DNA of 64,000 nt from Microbulbifer pacificus (GTDB lineage Bacteria > Pseudomonadota > Gammaproteobacteria > Pseudomonadales > Cellvibrionaceae): contig NZ_CP137555.1 in NCBI RefSeq assembly GCF_033723955.1, forward strand, positions 2,658,001 through 2,722,000. Reading direction: 5' to 3'. Under the pieces are notes generated by a model that did not search any database, was not told the origin of the DNA, and saw only the letters and a program-made list of their open reading frames with translations. The first letter of the stretch is position 1, and every line of letters starts with the position of its first letter. A program made the translations under genes and the position numbers. Of the stretch, positions 27,427 to 34,704 are shown one piece after another.

Positions 27427-28341
27427 CTAGCCTGCCGTCTTGCGCAGCTGGCGACGCTGGCGGCGCTGCGCCAGCGCGTCTACGGAATACAGCAGCAGCG
27501 CAAACCATACGATGGCGAAGGTGATGAGCTTGCTCTCACTGAGCGGTTCGCCGTAGTAGAAGGTGGCGAGCAGCAGCATCAATGTCGGCCCCAGGTATTG
27601 CAGGAAACCCACGGTGGAGAGATTGAGGCGGCGCGCGGCGATATTGAACAGCAGCAGCGGTGTCAGGGTGATGGGACCGGCGAGCAGCAGCAGGCTGTTC
27701 AGCTGCCAGGTATTGGTCAGCAGGTTGCTGGTGGGGCTGTCGGTCCACAACAGGAAGCCGACGGCGAGCGGCAGCATATACAGGGTTTCCACTGCGAGCC
27801 CGGTCAGGCTGTCCACCGGTGCGCGCTTGCGCACCAGACCGTAGAAACCGAAGGTCAGCGCCAGATACAGTGCGATCAGCGGCACCCGCCCGAACTGCCA
27901 CAATTCATAGCCAATACCCACAGCGGCGATCGCCACCGCCAGCCACTGCAGCGGACGCAACCGCTCCCCCAGAAACAGCACCCCGAGCAGCACGCTGAGC
28001 AACGGATTGATGTAGTAGCCGAGGCTCGCATCCAGGATGTGCTGGTTGGTAATGGCCCAGATAAATACCAGCCAGTTGCTGCCGATCAGCAGGGTGGACA
28101 GCAATAGCGTGGCCATTTTTTTGCCGGAGCTGAGGGTGCTGCGGAAATCCGCCAGTTTACCGAGCGCGGCGAGCATCACCATTGCCAGCACAAAAGACCA
28201 GACGCTGCGGTGGCTGAGAATTTCCGGTGCGGAAATACCGCCCAGCAGATTGAAATACAGCGGTGCCAGCCCCCAGATGAGAAAGGCACCAATGCCCGCC
28301 AGCAGGCCGGCGGCAGCAGATTCGGAATTCTGGTTTTGCAC
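27427..28341 (-). CDS. rarD: RarD-type EamA family permease
   Basis: The product is 304 residues if translation starts at the GTG at 28341, the position that matches the usual RarD N-terminus (a short polar leader, then GLLAGIGAFLIWGLAPLYFNLL). There are ten predicted membrane segments in two EamA halves. The motifs SHRSVWSF, NWLVFIWAITNQHILDASLGYYINPLL and FLQYLGPTLMLLLATFYYGEPL are characteristic of RarD (chloramphenicol-sensitive protein family). The transported substrate is not known. The frame remains open to 28425, so a longer form cannot be excluded. Confidence 0.88.
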   Translation of the reverse strand: MQNQNSESAAAGLLAGIGAFLIWGLAPLYFNLLGGISAPEILSHRSVWSFVLAMVMLAALGKLADFRSTLSSGKKMATLLLSTLLIGSNWLVFIWAITNQHILDASLGYYINPLLSVLLGVLFLGERLRPLQWLAVAIAAVGIGYELWQFGRVPLIALYLALTFGFYGLVRKRAPVDSLTGLAVETLYMLPLAVGFLLWTDSPTSNLLTNTWQLNSLLLLAGPITLTPLLLFNIAARRLNLSTVGFLQYLGPTLMLLLATFYYGEPLSESKLITFAIVWFALLLYSVDALAQRRQRRQLRKTAG

Positions 28342-28409
28342 GTGGAAACAGCCCTGGCCCACCGGGAATGAATGGCGGTGTGCCTGTGGTTGGGGAAGAC
28401 AGAGAAAGA

Positions 28410-28456
28410 GAAACCCGGACTTCACAGCTGCAGATGCAGTGCGCCGTCCGGGTTTG
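28410..28456 (-). terminator. Probable terminator of serA
   Basis: AAACCCGGAC at 28411-28420 pairs perfectly with GTCCGGGTTT at 28446-28455. On the minus strand the distal arm runs into TTTCTCTTTCTC. The loop is 25 bases. Confidence 0.5.
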
Positions 28457-28513
28457 CGGGAGTTTAACAGACGCGCTTGCGCCCGTCCTTCTGCACCTGT
28501 CCGATTGGAGATA

Positions 28514-29746
28514 TCAGAAAAGGACGCGGCAGCGCAGGGTACCGGGAATGTTTTTCAGTTTCTCCAGTGCCAGGTCGGAGTACTCCGCATCCACATCGAT
28601 CACCACGTAGCCCACGCTCTCGTTGGTCTGCAGGTACTGGGCGGAAATGTTGATGCCGTTTTCCGAGAACACCTGGTTGATGGCACCGAGCACGCCGGGC
28701 ACGTTCTTGTGAATGTGCAGCAGGCGGTGGGCGCCGCCGTGGCCTGGCAGCGCCACTTCCGGGAAGTTCACCGAACTGGTGGTGGTGCCGTTGTCGGAGT
28801 AGAGCGCCAGTTTGTCGGACACTTCCACGCCGATATTTTCCTGGGCTTCCACCGTGGACCCGCCCACGTGCGGGGTGAGCAGCGCGTTGTCGAGGCCGCG
28901 CAGCGGCGACAGGAACTCGTCGTCGTTGCCGCGGGGCTCCACCGGGAACACGTCGATGGCGGTGCCGGCCAGGTGGCCGCTCTTCAGCGCTTCCGCCAGC
29001 GGCTCGATTTCCACCACGGTGCCGCGGGAGGCATTGATCAGGATCGCGCCCTTCTTCATTTTGGCGATCTGCTCGGCGCCGATCATCCATTTGGTGGAGG
29101 GTAGCTCCGGCACATGCAGGGAGACCACGTCAGACAGCGCCAGCAGTTCGTTCAGGCTGTTGACCTGGGAGGCGTTGCCCAGAGGCAGTTTGGTGACCAC
29201 GTCGAAGAAAATCACGCGCATGCCGATGCCTTCGGCCAGTACGGATACCTGGGAACCGATGGCACCGTAGCCGACCAGGCCCAGGGTCTTGCCGCGGGCC
29301 TCGAACGAGCCCACCGCAGATTTCTGCCAGCCGCCGCGGTGGCAGACCATGTTCTTTTCCGGGATGCCGCGCAGTAGCATGATTGCCTCGGCGATCACCA
29401 GTTCGGCTACGCTGCGGGTATTGGAGTAGGGTGCGTTGAACACCGCTATACCCAGATCGGTGGCGGCCTTCAGGTCTACCTGGTTGGTGCCGATACAGAA
29501 GCAGCCCACTGCGATCAGCTTGGGCGCGTTCTCCAGCACCTTGCGAGTCAGCTGGGTGCGGGAGCGAATCCCGACAAAGTGCGCGTCGGCAATTTTCTCG
29601 ATCAGTTGGTCTTCCGGCAGTGCGGATTTAACGTAATCCACATTGGTGTAGCCGCGGGAAGACAGCAGATCCACTGCGGACTGGTGAACACCTTCCAGCA
29701 ACAGGATGCGGATTTTGTCTTTCTGAAGAGAAGTTTGAGAAGCCAT
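28514..29746 (-). CDS. serA: D-3-phosphoglycerate dehydrogenase
   Basis: The product is 410 residues from the ATG at 29746, almost the same as E. coli SerA (410). It contains the N-terminal substrate-domain motif FVGIRSRTQLT, the Rossmann glycine motif LGLVGYGAIGSQVS, ILINASRGTVVE, the catalytic LTPHVGGSTVEAQENI, and a C-terminal ACT domain (LLHIHKNVPGVLGAINQVFSENGINI) that binds serine for feedback inhibition. It oxidises 3-phosphoglycerate as the first step of serine synthesis, downstream of the glycolytic reactions of pgk and fba encoded nearby. Confidence 0.96.
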   Translation of the reverse strand: MASQTSLQKDKIRILLLEGVHQSAVDLLSSRGYTNVDYVKSALPEDQLIEKIADAHFVGIRSRTQLTRKVLENAPKLIAVGCFCIGTNQVDLKAATDLGIAVFNAPYSNTRSVAELVIAEAIMLLRGIPEKNMVCHRGGWQKSAVGSFEARGKTLGLVGYGAIGSQVSVLAEGIGMRVIFFDVVTKLPLGNASQVNSLNELLALSDVVSLHVPELPSTKWMIGAEQIAKMKKGAILINASRGTVVEIEPLAEALKSGHLAGTAIDVFPVEPRGNDDEFLSPLRGLDNALLTPHVGGSTVEAQENIGVEVSDKLALYSDNGTTTSSVNFPEVALPGHGGAHRLLHIHKNVPGVLGAINQVFSENGINISAQYLQTNESVGYVVIDVDAEYSDLALEKLKNIPGTLRCRVLF

Positions 29747-29909
29747 AACGAGTCTCTTGGCCGAGCGCGAAAACAACGCGACTGAATTAGCGAAAGTCAT
29801 TGAGGTTCCCGAAGTGGGAATCGCCGGGGACCCGGCGAGGGCGGCATCATAACACAAGGGCTTTCTAAAACTTTATACGCAATATCTATCCTAGGTATCG
29901 AATTTGGTT

Positions 29910-30572
29910 ATGTATAAACATCAATTTACCTGCAATTCTCCCGTTGAACTGCCACTTGGCAAGATTGTGTGTGTCGGGCGCAATTACGCGGCACATGCGG
30001 AGGAGCTCAATAACCCTGTGCCGGAAGAGCCGCTGCTGTTTATCAAACCAGCCACGGCGGCGGTGCCAATGGCCGAGCCCGTGCACCTGCCCCGCGGGCG
30101 CGGCAGCTGCCACTTCGAGGGCGAGCTGGCGCTGCTGATCGGCGAGACACTGACCGATGCCAATGCGTCGCAGGTGGCACCGGCCATTGCCGGCCTGGGA
30201 TTGGCGTTGGACCTAACCCTGCGAGACTTACAAGCGGACCTGAAAAAACAGGGCCACCCATGGGAGAAAGCCAAGGGCTTCGACGGCGCCTGCCCGCTGT
30301 CGCCGTTCGTGAAGCTGGACTGGTTGCCGGACTGGGACAATCTGACCTATACCCTGTGGCTGAACGGCGAAATCCGCCAGCGCGGCAAATCCAGCCATAT
30401 GCTGACACCGATCCTGGATCTGGTGGCCTATATCAGCAGTTACTTCACCCTGCTACCGGGCGACGTGGTGCTGACCGGTACGCCCGCCGGGGTGGGCGAA
30501 CTGCTGGTGGGCGACAAGATCGCCATGGGGCTGGAGGAGGACTGGCTGCGGGTGGAGACACAACTGGTGTGA
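29910..30572 (+). CDS. Fumarylacetoacetate hydrolase family protein
   Basis: The product is 220 residues from the ATG at 29910. Family motifs are KIVCVGRNYAAHAEELN, PLLFIKP, the metal-binding CHFEGELALLIG (the E-x-E pair), KGFDGACPLSPF and the C-terminal LLPGDVVLTGTPAGVG. Single-domain members of this size are acylpyruvases or related hydrolases acting on 3-oxoacids. The gene diverges from serA across 163 bases; a link with serA function is not evident. Confidence 0.9.
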   Translation: MYKHQFTCNSPVELPLGKIVCVGRNYAAHAEELNNPVPEEPLLFIKPATAAVPMAEPVHLPRGRGSCHFEGELALLIGETLTDANASQVAPAIAGLGLALDLTLRDLQADLKKQGHPWEKAKGFDGACPLSPFVKLDWLPDWDNLTYTLWLNGEIRQRGKSSHMLTPILDLVAYISSYFTLLPGDVVLTGTPAGVGELLVGDKIAMGLEEDWLRVETQLV

Positions 30573-30677
30573 ACCGGAGTGGCCTGAATGGATTGGCGGG
30601 ACCGGGAAACTAGGATTGTTCCATTCCTATCGCCCCACTAAGATGCGCGCAACTGTACTCAATCAGCGGGAAAAACG

Positions 30678-31202
30678 ATGACAGATCTCAACTCAAAGAC
30701 CACCATCCGCATCCTTACTACAGGTGGCACCATTGAAAAGAGCTACTGCGAATCCGACGGTACCCTCAAGAATCGCGCCTCGATCATTCGCGAGGGCCTG
30801 ATCAGCAGTCTGCGTTTGCCCTACACCCATCTCGAGCTGGAGAGCGTGCTCAACAAGGATTCCCTGGAGATGGACGACAGCGACCGCGACCAGATCTGCG
30901 CCGCCATTGCGCGCACCGCGGAAAAGGGTGACCCCATTGTTATCCTGCACGGCACCGACACCATGTCGGTCAGTGCGGACTACTGCCACGCGAAGATGGG
31001 GACCCCCAAGGTACCGGTGGTGTTCACCGGCGCCATGAAACCCATGGGGTTCATTGATTCCGATGCCCGCCAGAACTTCACCGAGGCCCTGTTGGCGGCG
31101 CGACTGATGCCGCCCGGCTTCTACATCGCGTTCCACAACCGGGTTTTCCCCATCCCCGGCGCGCGCAAAAACCTGCAGACGGGTACTTTCGAGTCGATCT
31201 GA
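30678..31202 (+). CDS. Asparaginase N-domain protein (half-length)
   Basis: The 174-residue protein matches only the N-terminal catalytic domain of type I/II L-asparaginases. It has ILTTGGTIEKSY, with the nucleophile threonine region at residues 14-18, and VILHGTDTM at 88-96 with the second T-D pair. Full enzymes have about 330 residues with a C-terminal domain that completes the active site. The chain ends naturally with LQTGTFESI and no broken frame follows, so it is probably a stand-alone short family rather than a truncated gene. The substrate is uncertain. Confidence 0.8.
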   Translation: MTDLNSKTTIRILTTGGTIEKSYCESDGTLKNRASIIREGLISSLRLPYTHLELESVLNKDSLEMDDSDRDQICAAIARTAEKGDPIVILHGTDTMSVSADYCHAKMGTPKVPVVFTGAMKPMGFIDSDARQNFTEALLAARLMPPGFYIAFHNRVFPIPGARKNLQTGTFESI

Positions 31203-31219
31203 GTCGTGATACTTTGATT

Positions 31220-31229
31220 TGTGATCACA
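31220..31229. promoter_or_regulatory. Palindrome upstream of the aldehyde dehydrogenase gene
   Basis: TGTGATCACA is a perfect 10-bp inverted repeat in an AT-rich spacer, followed by TATAAACT-like sequence. It is too compact for a CRP site (which has a 6-base spacer). It could be an operator for the aldehyde dehydrogenase gene; the regulator is unknown. Confidence 0.3.
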
Positions 31230-31289
31230 TTTTATGTATAAACTGAATAATCCTTCAGTTTAACTTGTAACCCAGGATTCGAGGTGCGC

Positions 31290-32807
31290 ATGACCGACAA
31301 CCGGACTCAGAAGCCGACCCCGCAAACGCTCCAGGAGTGGCTCGCCCTGGCCGAGGCCCTCACCATTGAGGGTCGCGCCTTTATCAACGGCGAGTACGTG
31401 GATGCCCTGAGCGGCCAGACCCGCCCGTGTACCAGCCCGGCGGACGGCCGCGAGCTGGCGCAGATCGCCAACTGTGGCCCGGAAGATGCCGAGCGCGCAG
31501 TAAAAGTGGCGCGCGACACCTTCGAGTCCGGGGTCTGGTCCCATATGCCGCCGATGGCGCGCAAGAAAATCCTGGTGCGCTTTGCCGAGCTCATCGAAGA
31601 GAACAAGGTGGAAATCGCGTTGCTGGAAAGCCTCGACGCAGGCAAGCCCATCAGCGACACCATGAATGTGGACGTGCCGAGCGCGGTGACCACCATCCGC
31701 TGGAATGCGGAGGCCATCGACAAGATCTACGACGAGATCGCCCCCACCGGCCCGACCGAAATCGGCCTGATCACCCGTATGCCGCTGGGTGTGGTGGCGG
31801 CCATCGTGCCGTGGAACTTCCCGCTCTCCACCACTGCGTGGAAACTGGGGCCGGCGCTCGCTACCGGCAACAGCGTGATTCTGAAGCCCGCGTCCAATAC
31901 CCCGCTCACCGCCATCAAACTGGCGGGACTGGCGAAAGAGGCCGGGTTGCCGGACGGCGTGCTGAACGTACTGCCCGGACCCGGTAGCAGCCTCGGCAAG
32001 ACGCTGGCGCTGCATATGGATATCGACGGTCTTACCTTCACCGGCTCCACCGAGGTGGGCAAGACGCTCACCGAATACTCCGGCCAGTCCAACCTCAAGC
32101 GCACCTTCCTGGAGCTGGGCGGCAAGAGCCCGAACATCGTGTTTGCCGATGCGGACCTGGACAAGGCTGCAGAGGCGGCGGCGCTCGCGGTGTTCTACAA
32201 CCAGGGTGAAACCTGCACTGCCGGTACCCGCCTGCTGGTGGAAAAAAGCATTGCCGACACGTTTATCGAGAAGGTGAAAAAGGCGGCCGAGCGCTTTGTG
32301 CCCGGCCACCCGCAGGACCCGAATACCGTGATGGGCGCGCTCATCGACCAGAGCCAGTTCGACACGGTCGAGTTCTACGTGGCCAAGGGCCTGGAGCAGG
32401 GCGCGCGACTGGTGTGCGGCGGCAAGCCGGTGGCGGCGGTTGAGGGCGGCCACTACTACGAGCCCACCATCTTCCGCGGCGTAAGTGGCGATATGAAAAT
32501 TGCGCGCGAGGAAATTTTCGGCCCGGTACTGTCGGTAATCGAATTCGAGACCGAGGAAGACGCGCTGAAGATTGCCAACGATTCGATTTACGGTCTCGCG
32601 GCCGGCGTCTGGACCCGGGATATTGGTCGCGCCCACCGCATGGCGCGTGATATCCGCGCGGGCTCGGTATGGGTGAACAACTATTTCGGTGGCGACATCA
32701 CCGTGCCCTTCGGCGGTTTCAAGCAGTCCGGCAACGGTCGCGACAAATCCCTGCACGCGCTGGACAAATACTGCGAGCTGAAGTCCACCTGGATTGATAT
32801 CAGCTGA
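31290..32807 (+). CDS. puuC: NAD(P)-dependent aldehyde dehydrogenase (PuuC-like)
   Basis: The product is 505 residues from the ATG at 31290, after GAGG. It has the ALDH motifs GVVAAIVPWNFPL (cofactor site), GSTEVGK, FLELGGKSPNIVF with the general base E275, and NQGETCTAGTRLLVE with the catalytic C309. The N-terminal LEGRAFINGEYVDALSG-like segment, the length and the end SLHALDKYCELKSTWI agree best with gamma-glutamyl-gamma-aminobutyraldehyde dehydrogenase PuuC of polyamine breakdown. No other puu gene lies nearby, so the exact substrate is inference. A terminator follows. Confidence 0.85.
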   Translation: MTDNRTQKPTPQTLQEWLALAEALTIEGRAFINGEYVDALSGQTRPCTSPADGRELAQIANCGPEDAERAVKVARDTFESGVWSHMPPMARKKILVRFAELIEENKVEIALLESLDAGKPISDTMNVDVPSAVTTIRWNAEAIDKIYDEIAPTGPTEIGLITRMPLGVVAAIVPWNFPLSTTAWKLGPALATGNSVILKPASNTPLTAIKLAGLAKEAGLPDGVLNVLPGPGSSLGKTLALHMDIDGLTFTGSTEVGKTLTEYSGQSNLKRTFLELGGKSPNIVFADADLDKAAEAAALAVFYNQGETCTAGTRLLVEKSIADTFIEKVKKAAERFVPGHPQDPNTVMGALIDQSQFDTVEFYVAKGLEQGARLVCGGKPVAAVEGGHYYEPTIFRGVSGDMKIAREEIFGPVLSVIEFETEEDALKIANDSIYGLAAGVWTRDIGRAHRMARDIRAGSVWVNNYFGGDITVPFGGFKQSGNGRDKSLHALDKYCELKSTWIDIS

Positions 32808-32833
32808 TCATCGGATTCCTGTTTGACTCCATT

Positions 32834-32857
32834 GGGCCGCACTGCGGCCCTTTTTTG
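32834..32857 (+). terminator. Terminator of the aldehyde dehydrogenase gene
   Basis: A GGGCCGC-ACT-GCGGCCC hairpin is followed by six T. Confidence 0.92.
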
Positions 32858-33000
32858 TGCCCGCAATCCGTTCAGCCTGCAGTCATGCGGCTGGAAATAT
32901 CATGAAAATGTGACCTGCTGCGAATGCGGGCAAAGATTACCGGTTTACGATGGCACACAGTCAGTTCGTACTCCTAAAAATGAAAGTCAGAGGCGTTTTT

Positions 33001-33312
33001 ATGTTCAAGCAGATCTCCGTCGCTCTCGTTGCCCTCACCCTGATCGGTTCTGCCGGCAGCGCGCTGGCGAAACCGGATAAAGGCGGTGAACTTCCCCCCG
33101 GCCTGCAGAAAAAAGTAGAGCGCGGTGGCGAGCTGCCCCCGGGCTGGAAGAAGAAGCTGGTGCGCGGCCATCGGATGGAAGACACCATTTATCATCACGC
33201 CGTGATCGTGCAGCCGGTGGATCGCCATGGTCTGGTTACCGTGCGTATCGAAGGTGAGCTGGTGCGACTGGTGCACGCCACCCACGAAATCGTCGATATC
33301 CTGTCCCACTGA
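33001..33312 (+). CDS. RcnB/CigR-like small exported protein
   Basis: The product is 103 residues from the ATG at 33001, where an AGAGG site and a signal peptide (MFKQISVALVALTLIGSAGSALA) occur. The mature part holds GGELPPGLQKKVERGGELPPGWKKKLVRG, a pair of P-P-G-L/W-x-K-K units, then VDRHGLVTVRIEGELVRLVHATHEIVDIL, the conserved end of RcnB-family proteins. Family roles include metal homeostasis (RcnB) and virulence control (CigR). The role here is not known. Confidence 0.75.
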   Translation: MFKQISVALVALTLIGSAGSALAKPDKGGELPPGLQKKVERGGELPPGWKKKLVRGHRMEDTIYHHAVIVQPVDRHGLVTVRIEGELVRLVHATHEIVDILSH

Positions 33313-33389
33313 TCGCCGCCTGCGCTTGCCAATAGGGCGGTTGTACCCTATACCTTGGCGAGTACAACGTAGCGCAATGTGAAAAGAAC

Positions 33390-33779
33390 ATGGGCGAATA
33401 TCACCACGGTTTTTCCGTCAGTATCGAACGCGCCGGCAACGAGCGGGTACTGCTGTCCCTGCGTGCCCGCGGCAAGCTGGAGCACCAGGACTACGAGACG
33501 TTGGTGCCCATGCTGGAATCCGCGCTGGCCGGAATGACGCATCCCAAAATCGATGTCCTGTTCGATATGCGAGAACTGGAAGGCTGGGAGATCCGCGCGG
33601 CATGGGACGACCTCAAACTCGGCCTCAAACACGGGCGTCAATTCGACAAGGTGGCGATGGTCGGCAGCAAACACTGGCAGGAAATCGCTGCCAAGGTCGG
33701 TACCTGGTTTATCGGCGGCGAAGCGCGGATATTTGAGCAGCGTGAAGAGGCCTTGGCCTGGCTGCGGGAAAGCGCATAA
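33390..33779 (+). CDS. SpoIIAA-like (STAS-type) protein
   Basis: The 129-residue soluble protein fits the SpoIIAA-like family: an initial beta-rich stretch (GFSVSIERAGNERVLLSLRARGKL), then a central DVLFDMRELEGWEIRAAWDDLKLGLKHGRQFDKVAMVGSKHWQEIAAKVGTWF and a short helical end. In bacteria such proteins are usually single-domain and of unknown role. It is separated from the RcnB-like gene by 77 bases. Confidence 0.8.
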   Translation: MGEYHHGFSVSIERAGNERVLLSLRARGKLEHQDYETLVPMLESALAGMTHPKIDVLFDMRELEGWEIRAAWDDLKLGLKHGRQFDKVAMVGSKHWQEIAAKVGTWFIGGEARIFEQREEALAWLRESA

Positions 33780-33798
33780 ACTCCCTTCCCTAGCTTGT

Positions 33799-33839
33799 GA
33801 ACAAACGGCTCCTGCCTCCGGGCATGAGCCGTTTGTTAC
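33799..33839 (+). terminator. Hairpin downstream of the SpoIIAA-like gene
   Basis: AACAAACGGCT pairs with AGCCGTTTGTT over 11 bp around a loop that contains a further short GC pairing. There is no clear T-run after it, so it may be a weak terminator. Confidence 0.45.
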
Positions 33840-33881
33840 ATTGGCATCTCAAAAAACTCGAATAACCCTTAGGGAGAGCGC

Positions 33882-34628
33882 ATGTTCGAATGGATTGCGA
33901 GTCCGGAAGCCTGGATAGCGCTGGCGACTCTGGCAGCCCTGGAGATTGTCCTCGGCATCGACAACATCATCTTTATTTCCATCCTCGTTGGCCGTCTGCC
34001 GGAAAAGCAGCGCGAGTCCGCGCGCTTTATCGGCCTGGCCCTGGCCATGCTCACCCGCCTGGCATTGCTGTTTTCCATTGCCTGGATCATGGGGCTCACC
34101 GCACCCTGGTTTACGGTGCTGGGTGAGGAAATCTCCGGGCGGGATGTGATCCTGATAGGCGGTGGCCTGTTCCTGCTGTTCAAGGCCACCCACGAAATCC
34201 ACAACAGCCTCGAGGGCGCTGAAGGCGAACAGAGCACTTCCGCCACTGCGACCTTTGGCATGGTGCTGGTGCAGATCGCGATTCTGGATATCGTGTTCTC
34301 GCTGGACTCGGTGATTACCGCCGTTGGTCTGGTGGATCACGTATCCATTATGGCTATCGCCATCGTTCTGGCAGTGGGCGTCATGCTGTTTGCGGCAAAG
34401 CCCATCGGTGATTTCGTCGACCGCCATCCCACCATCAAGATGCTGGCGCTGTCGTTCCTGATTCTGGTGGGGGTGACCCTCATTATCGAGGGCTTCGATG
34501 TGCACGTACCCAAGGGCTATATCTATTTCGCCATGGCGTTCTCCGTGGCGGTGGAGATGCTCAATATTCGGCTGCGCAAGAAGCAGGTCGAAGTGGTCAA
34601 GTTGCACAAGCCAATCCGTGAAGACTGA
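33882..34628 (+). CDS. TerC family integral membrane protein
   Basis: The 248-residue protein has seven predicted membrane segments. The TerC signatures are ALEIVLGIDNIIFISILVGRLP at the N-terminus and the matching AILDIVFSLDSVITAVGLVDH in the second half, each with the paired acidic residues that bind metal. It is of the YgdQ/YoaE-like subgroup without a CBS domain. TerC relatives act in manganese export and in metal loading of exported proteins. The ATG is preceded by GGGAGAG. A bidirectional terminator follows. Confidence 0.9.
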   Translation: MFEWIASPEAWIALATLAALEIVLGIDNIIFISILVGRLPEKQRESARFIGLALAMLTRLALLFSIAWIMGLTAPWFTVLGEEISGRDVILIGGGLFLLFKATHEIHNSLEGAEGEQSTSATATFGMVLVQIAILDIVFSLDSVITAVGLVDHVSIMAIAIVLAVGVMLFAAKPIGDFVDRHPTIKMLALSFLILVGVTLIIEGFDVHVPKGYIYFAMAFSVAVEMLNIRLRKKQVEVVKLHKPIRED

Positions 34629-34648
34629 GGTAGTGCACTTACCGTATA

Positions 34649-34678
34649 AAAAGGGGCGATTATTCGCCCCTTTTTATA
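34649..34678. terminator. Bidirectional terminator
   Basis: AAAAAGGGGCGA-TTAT-TCGCCCCTTTTT forms a perfect hairpin between the terC-like gene and the converging serine hydrolase gene. Confidence 0.93.
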
Positions 34679-34704
34679 TTTGAGTATCGATTCCCTGTTT
34701 GCTG

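Noticed and set aside
31220..31229. CRP site
   Set aside because: CRP needs a 6-base spacer between TGTGA and TCACA; here the half-sites share bases.
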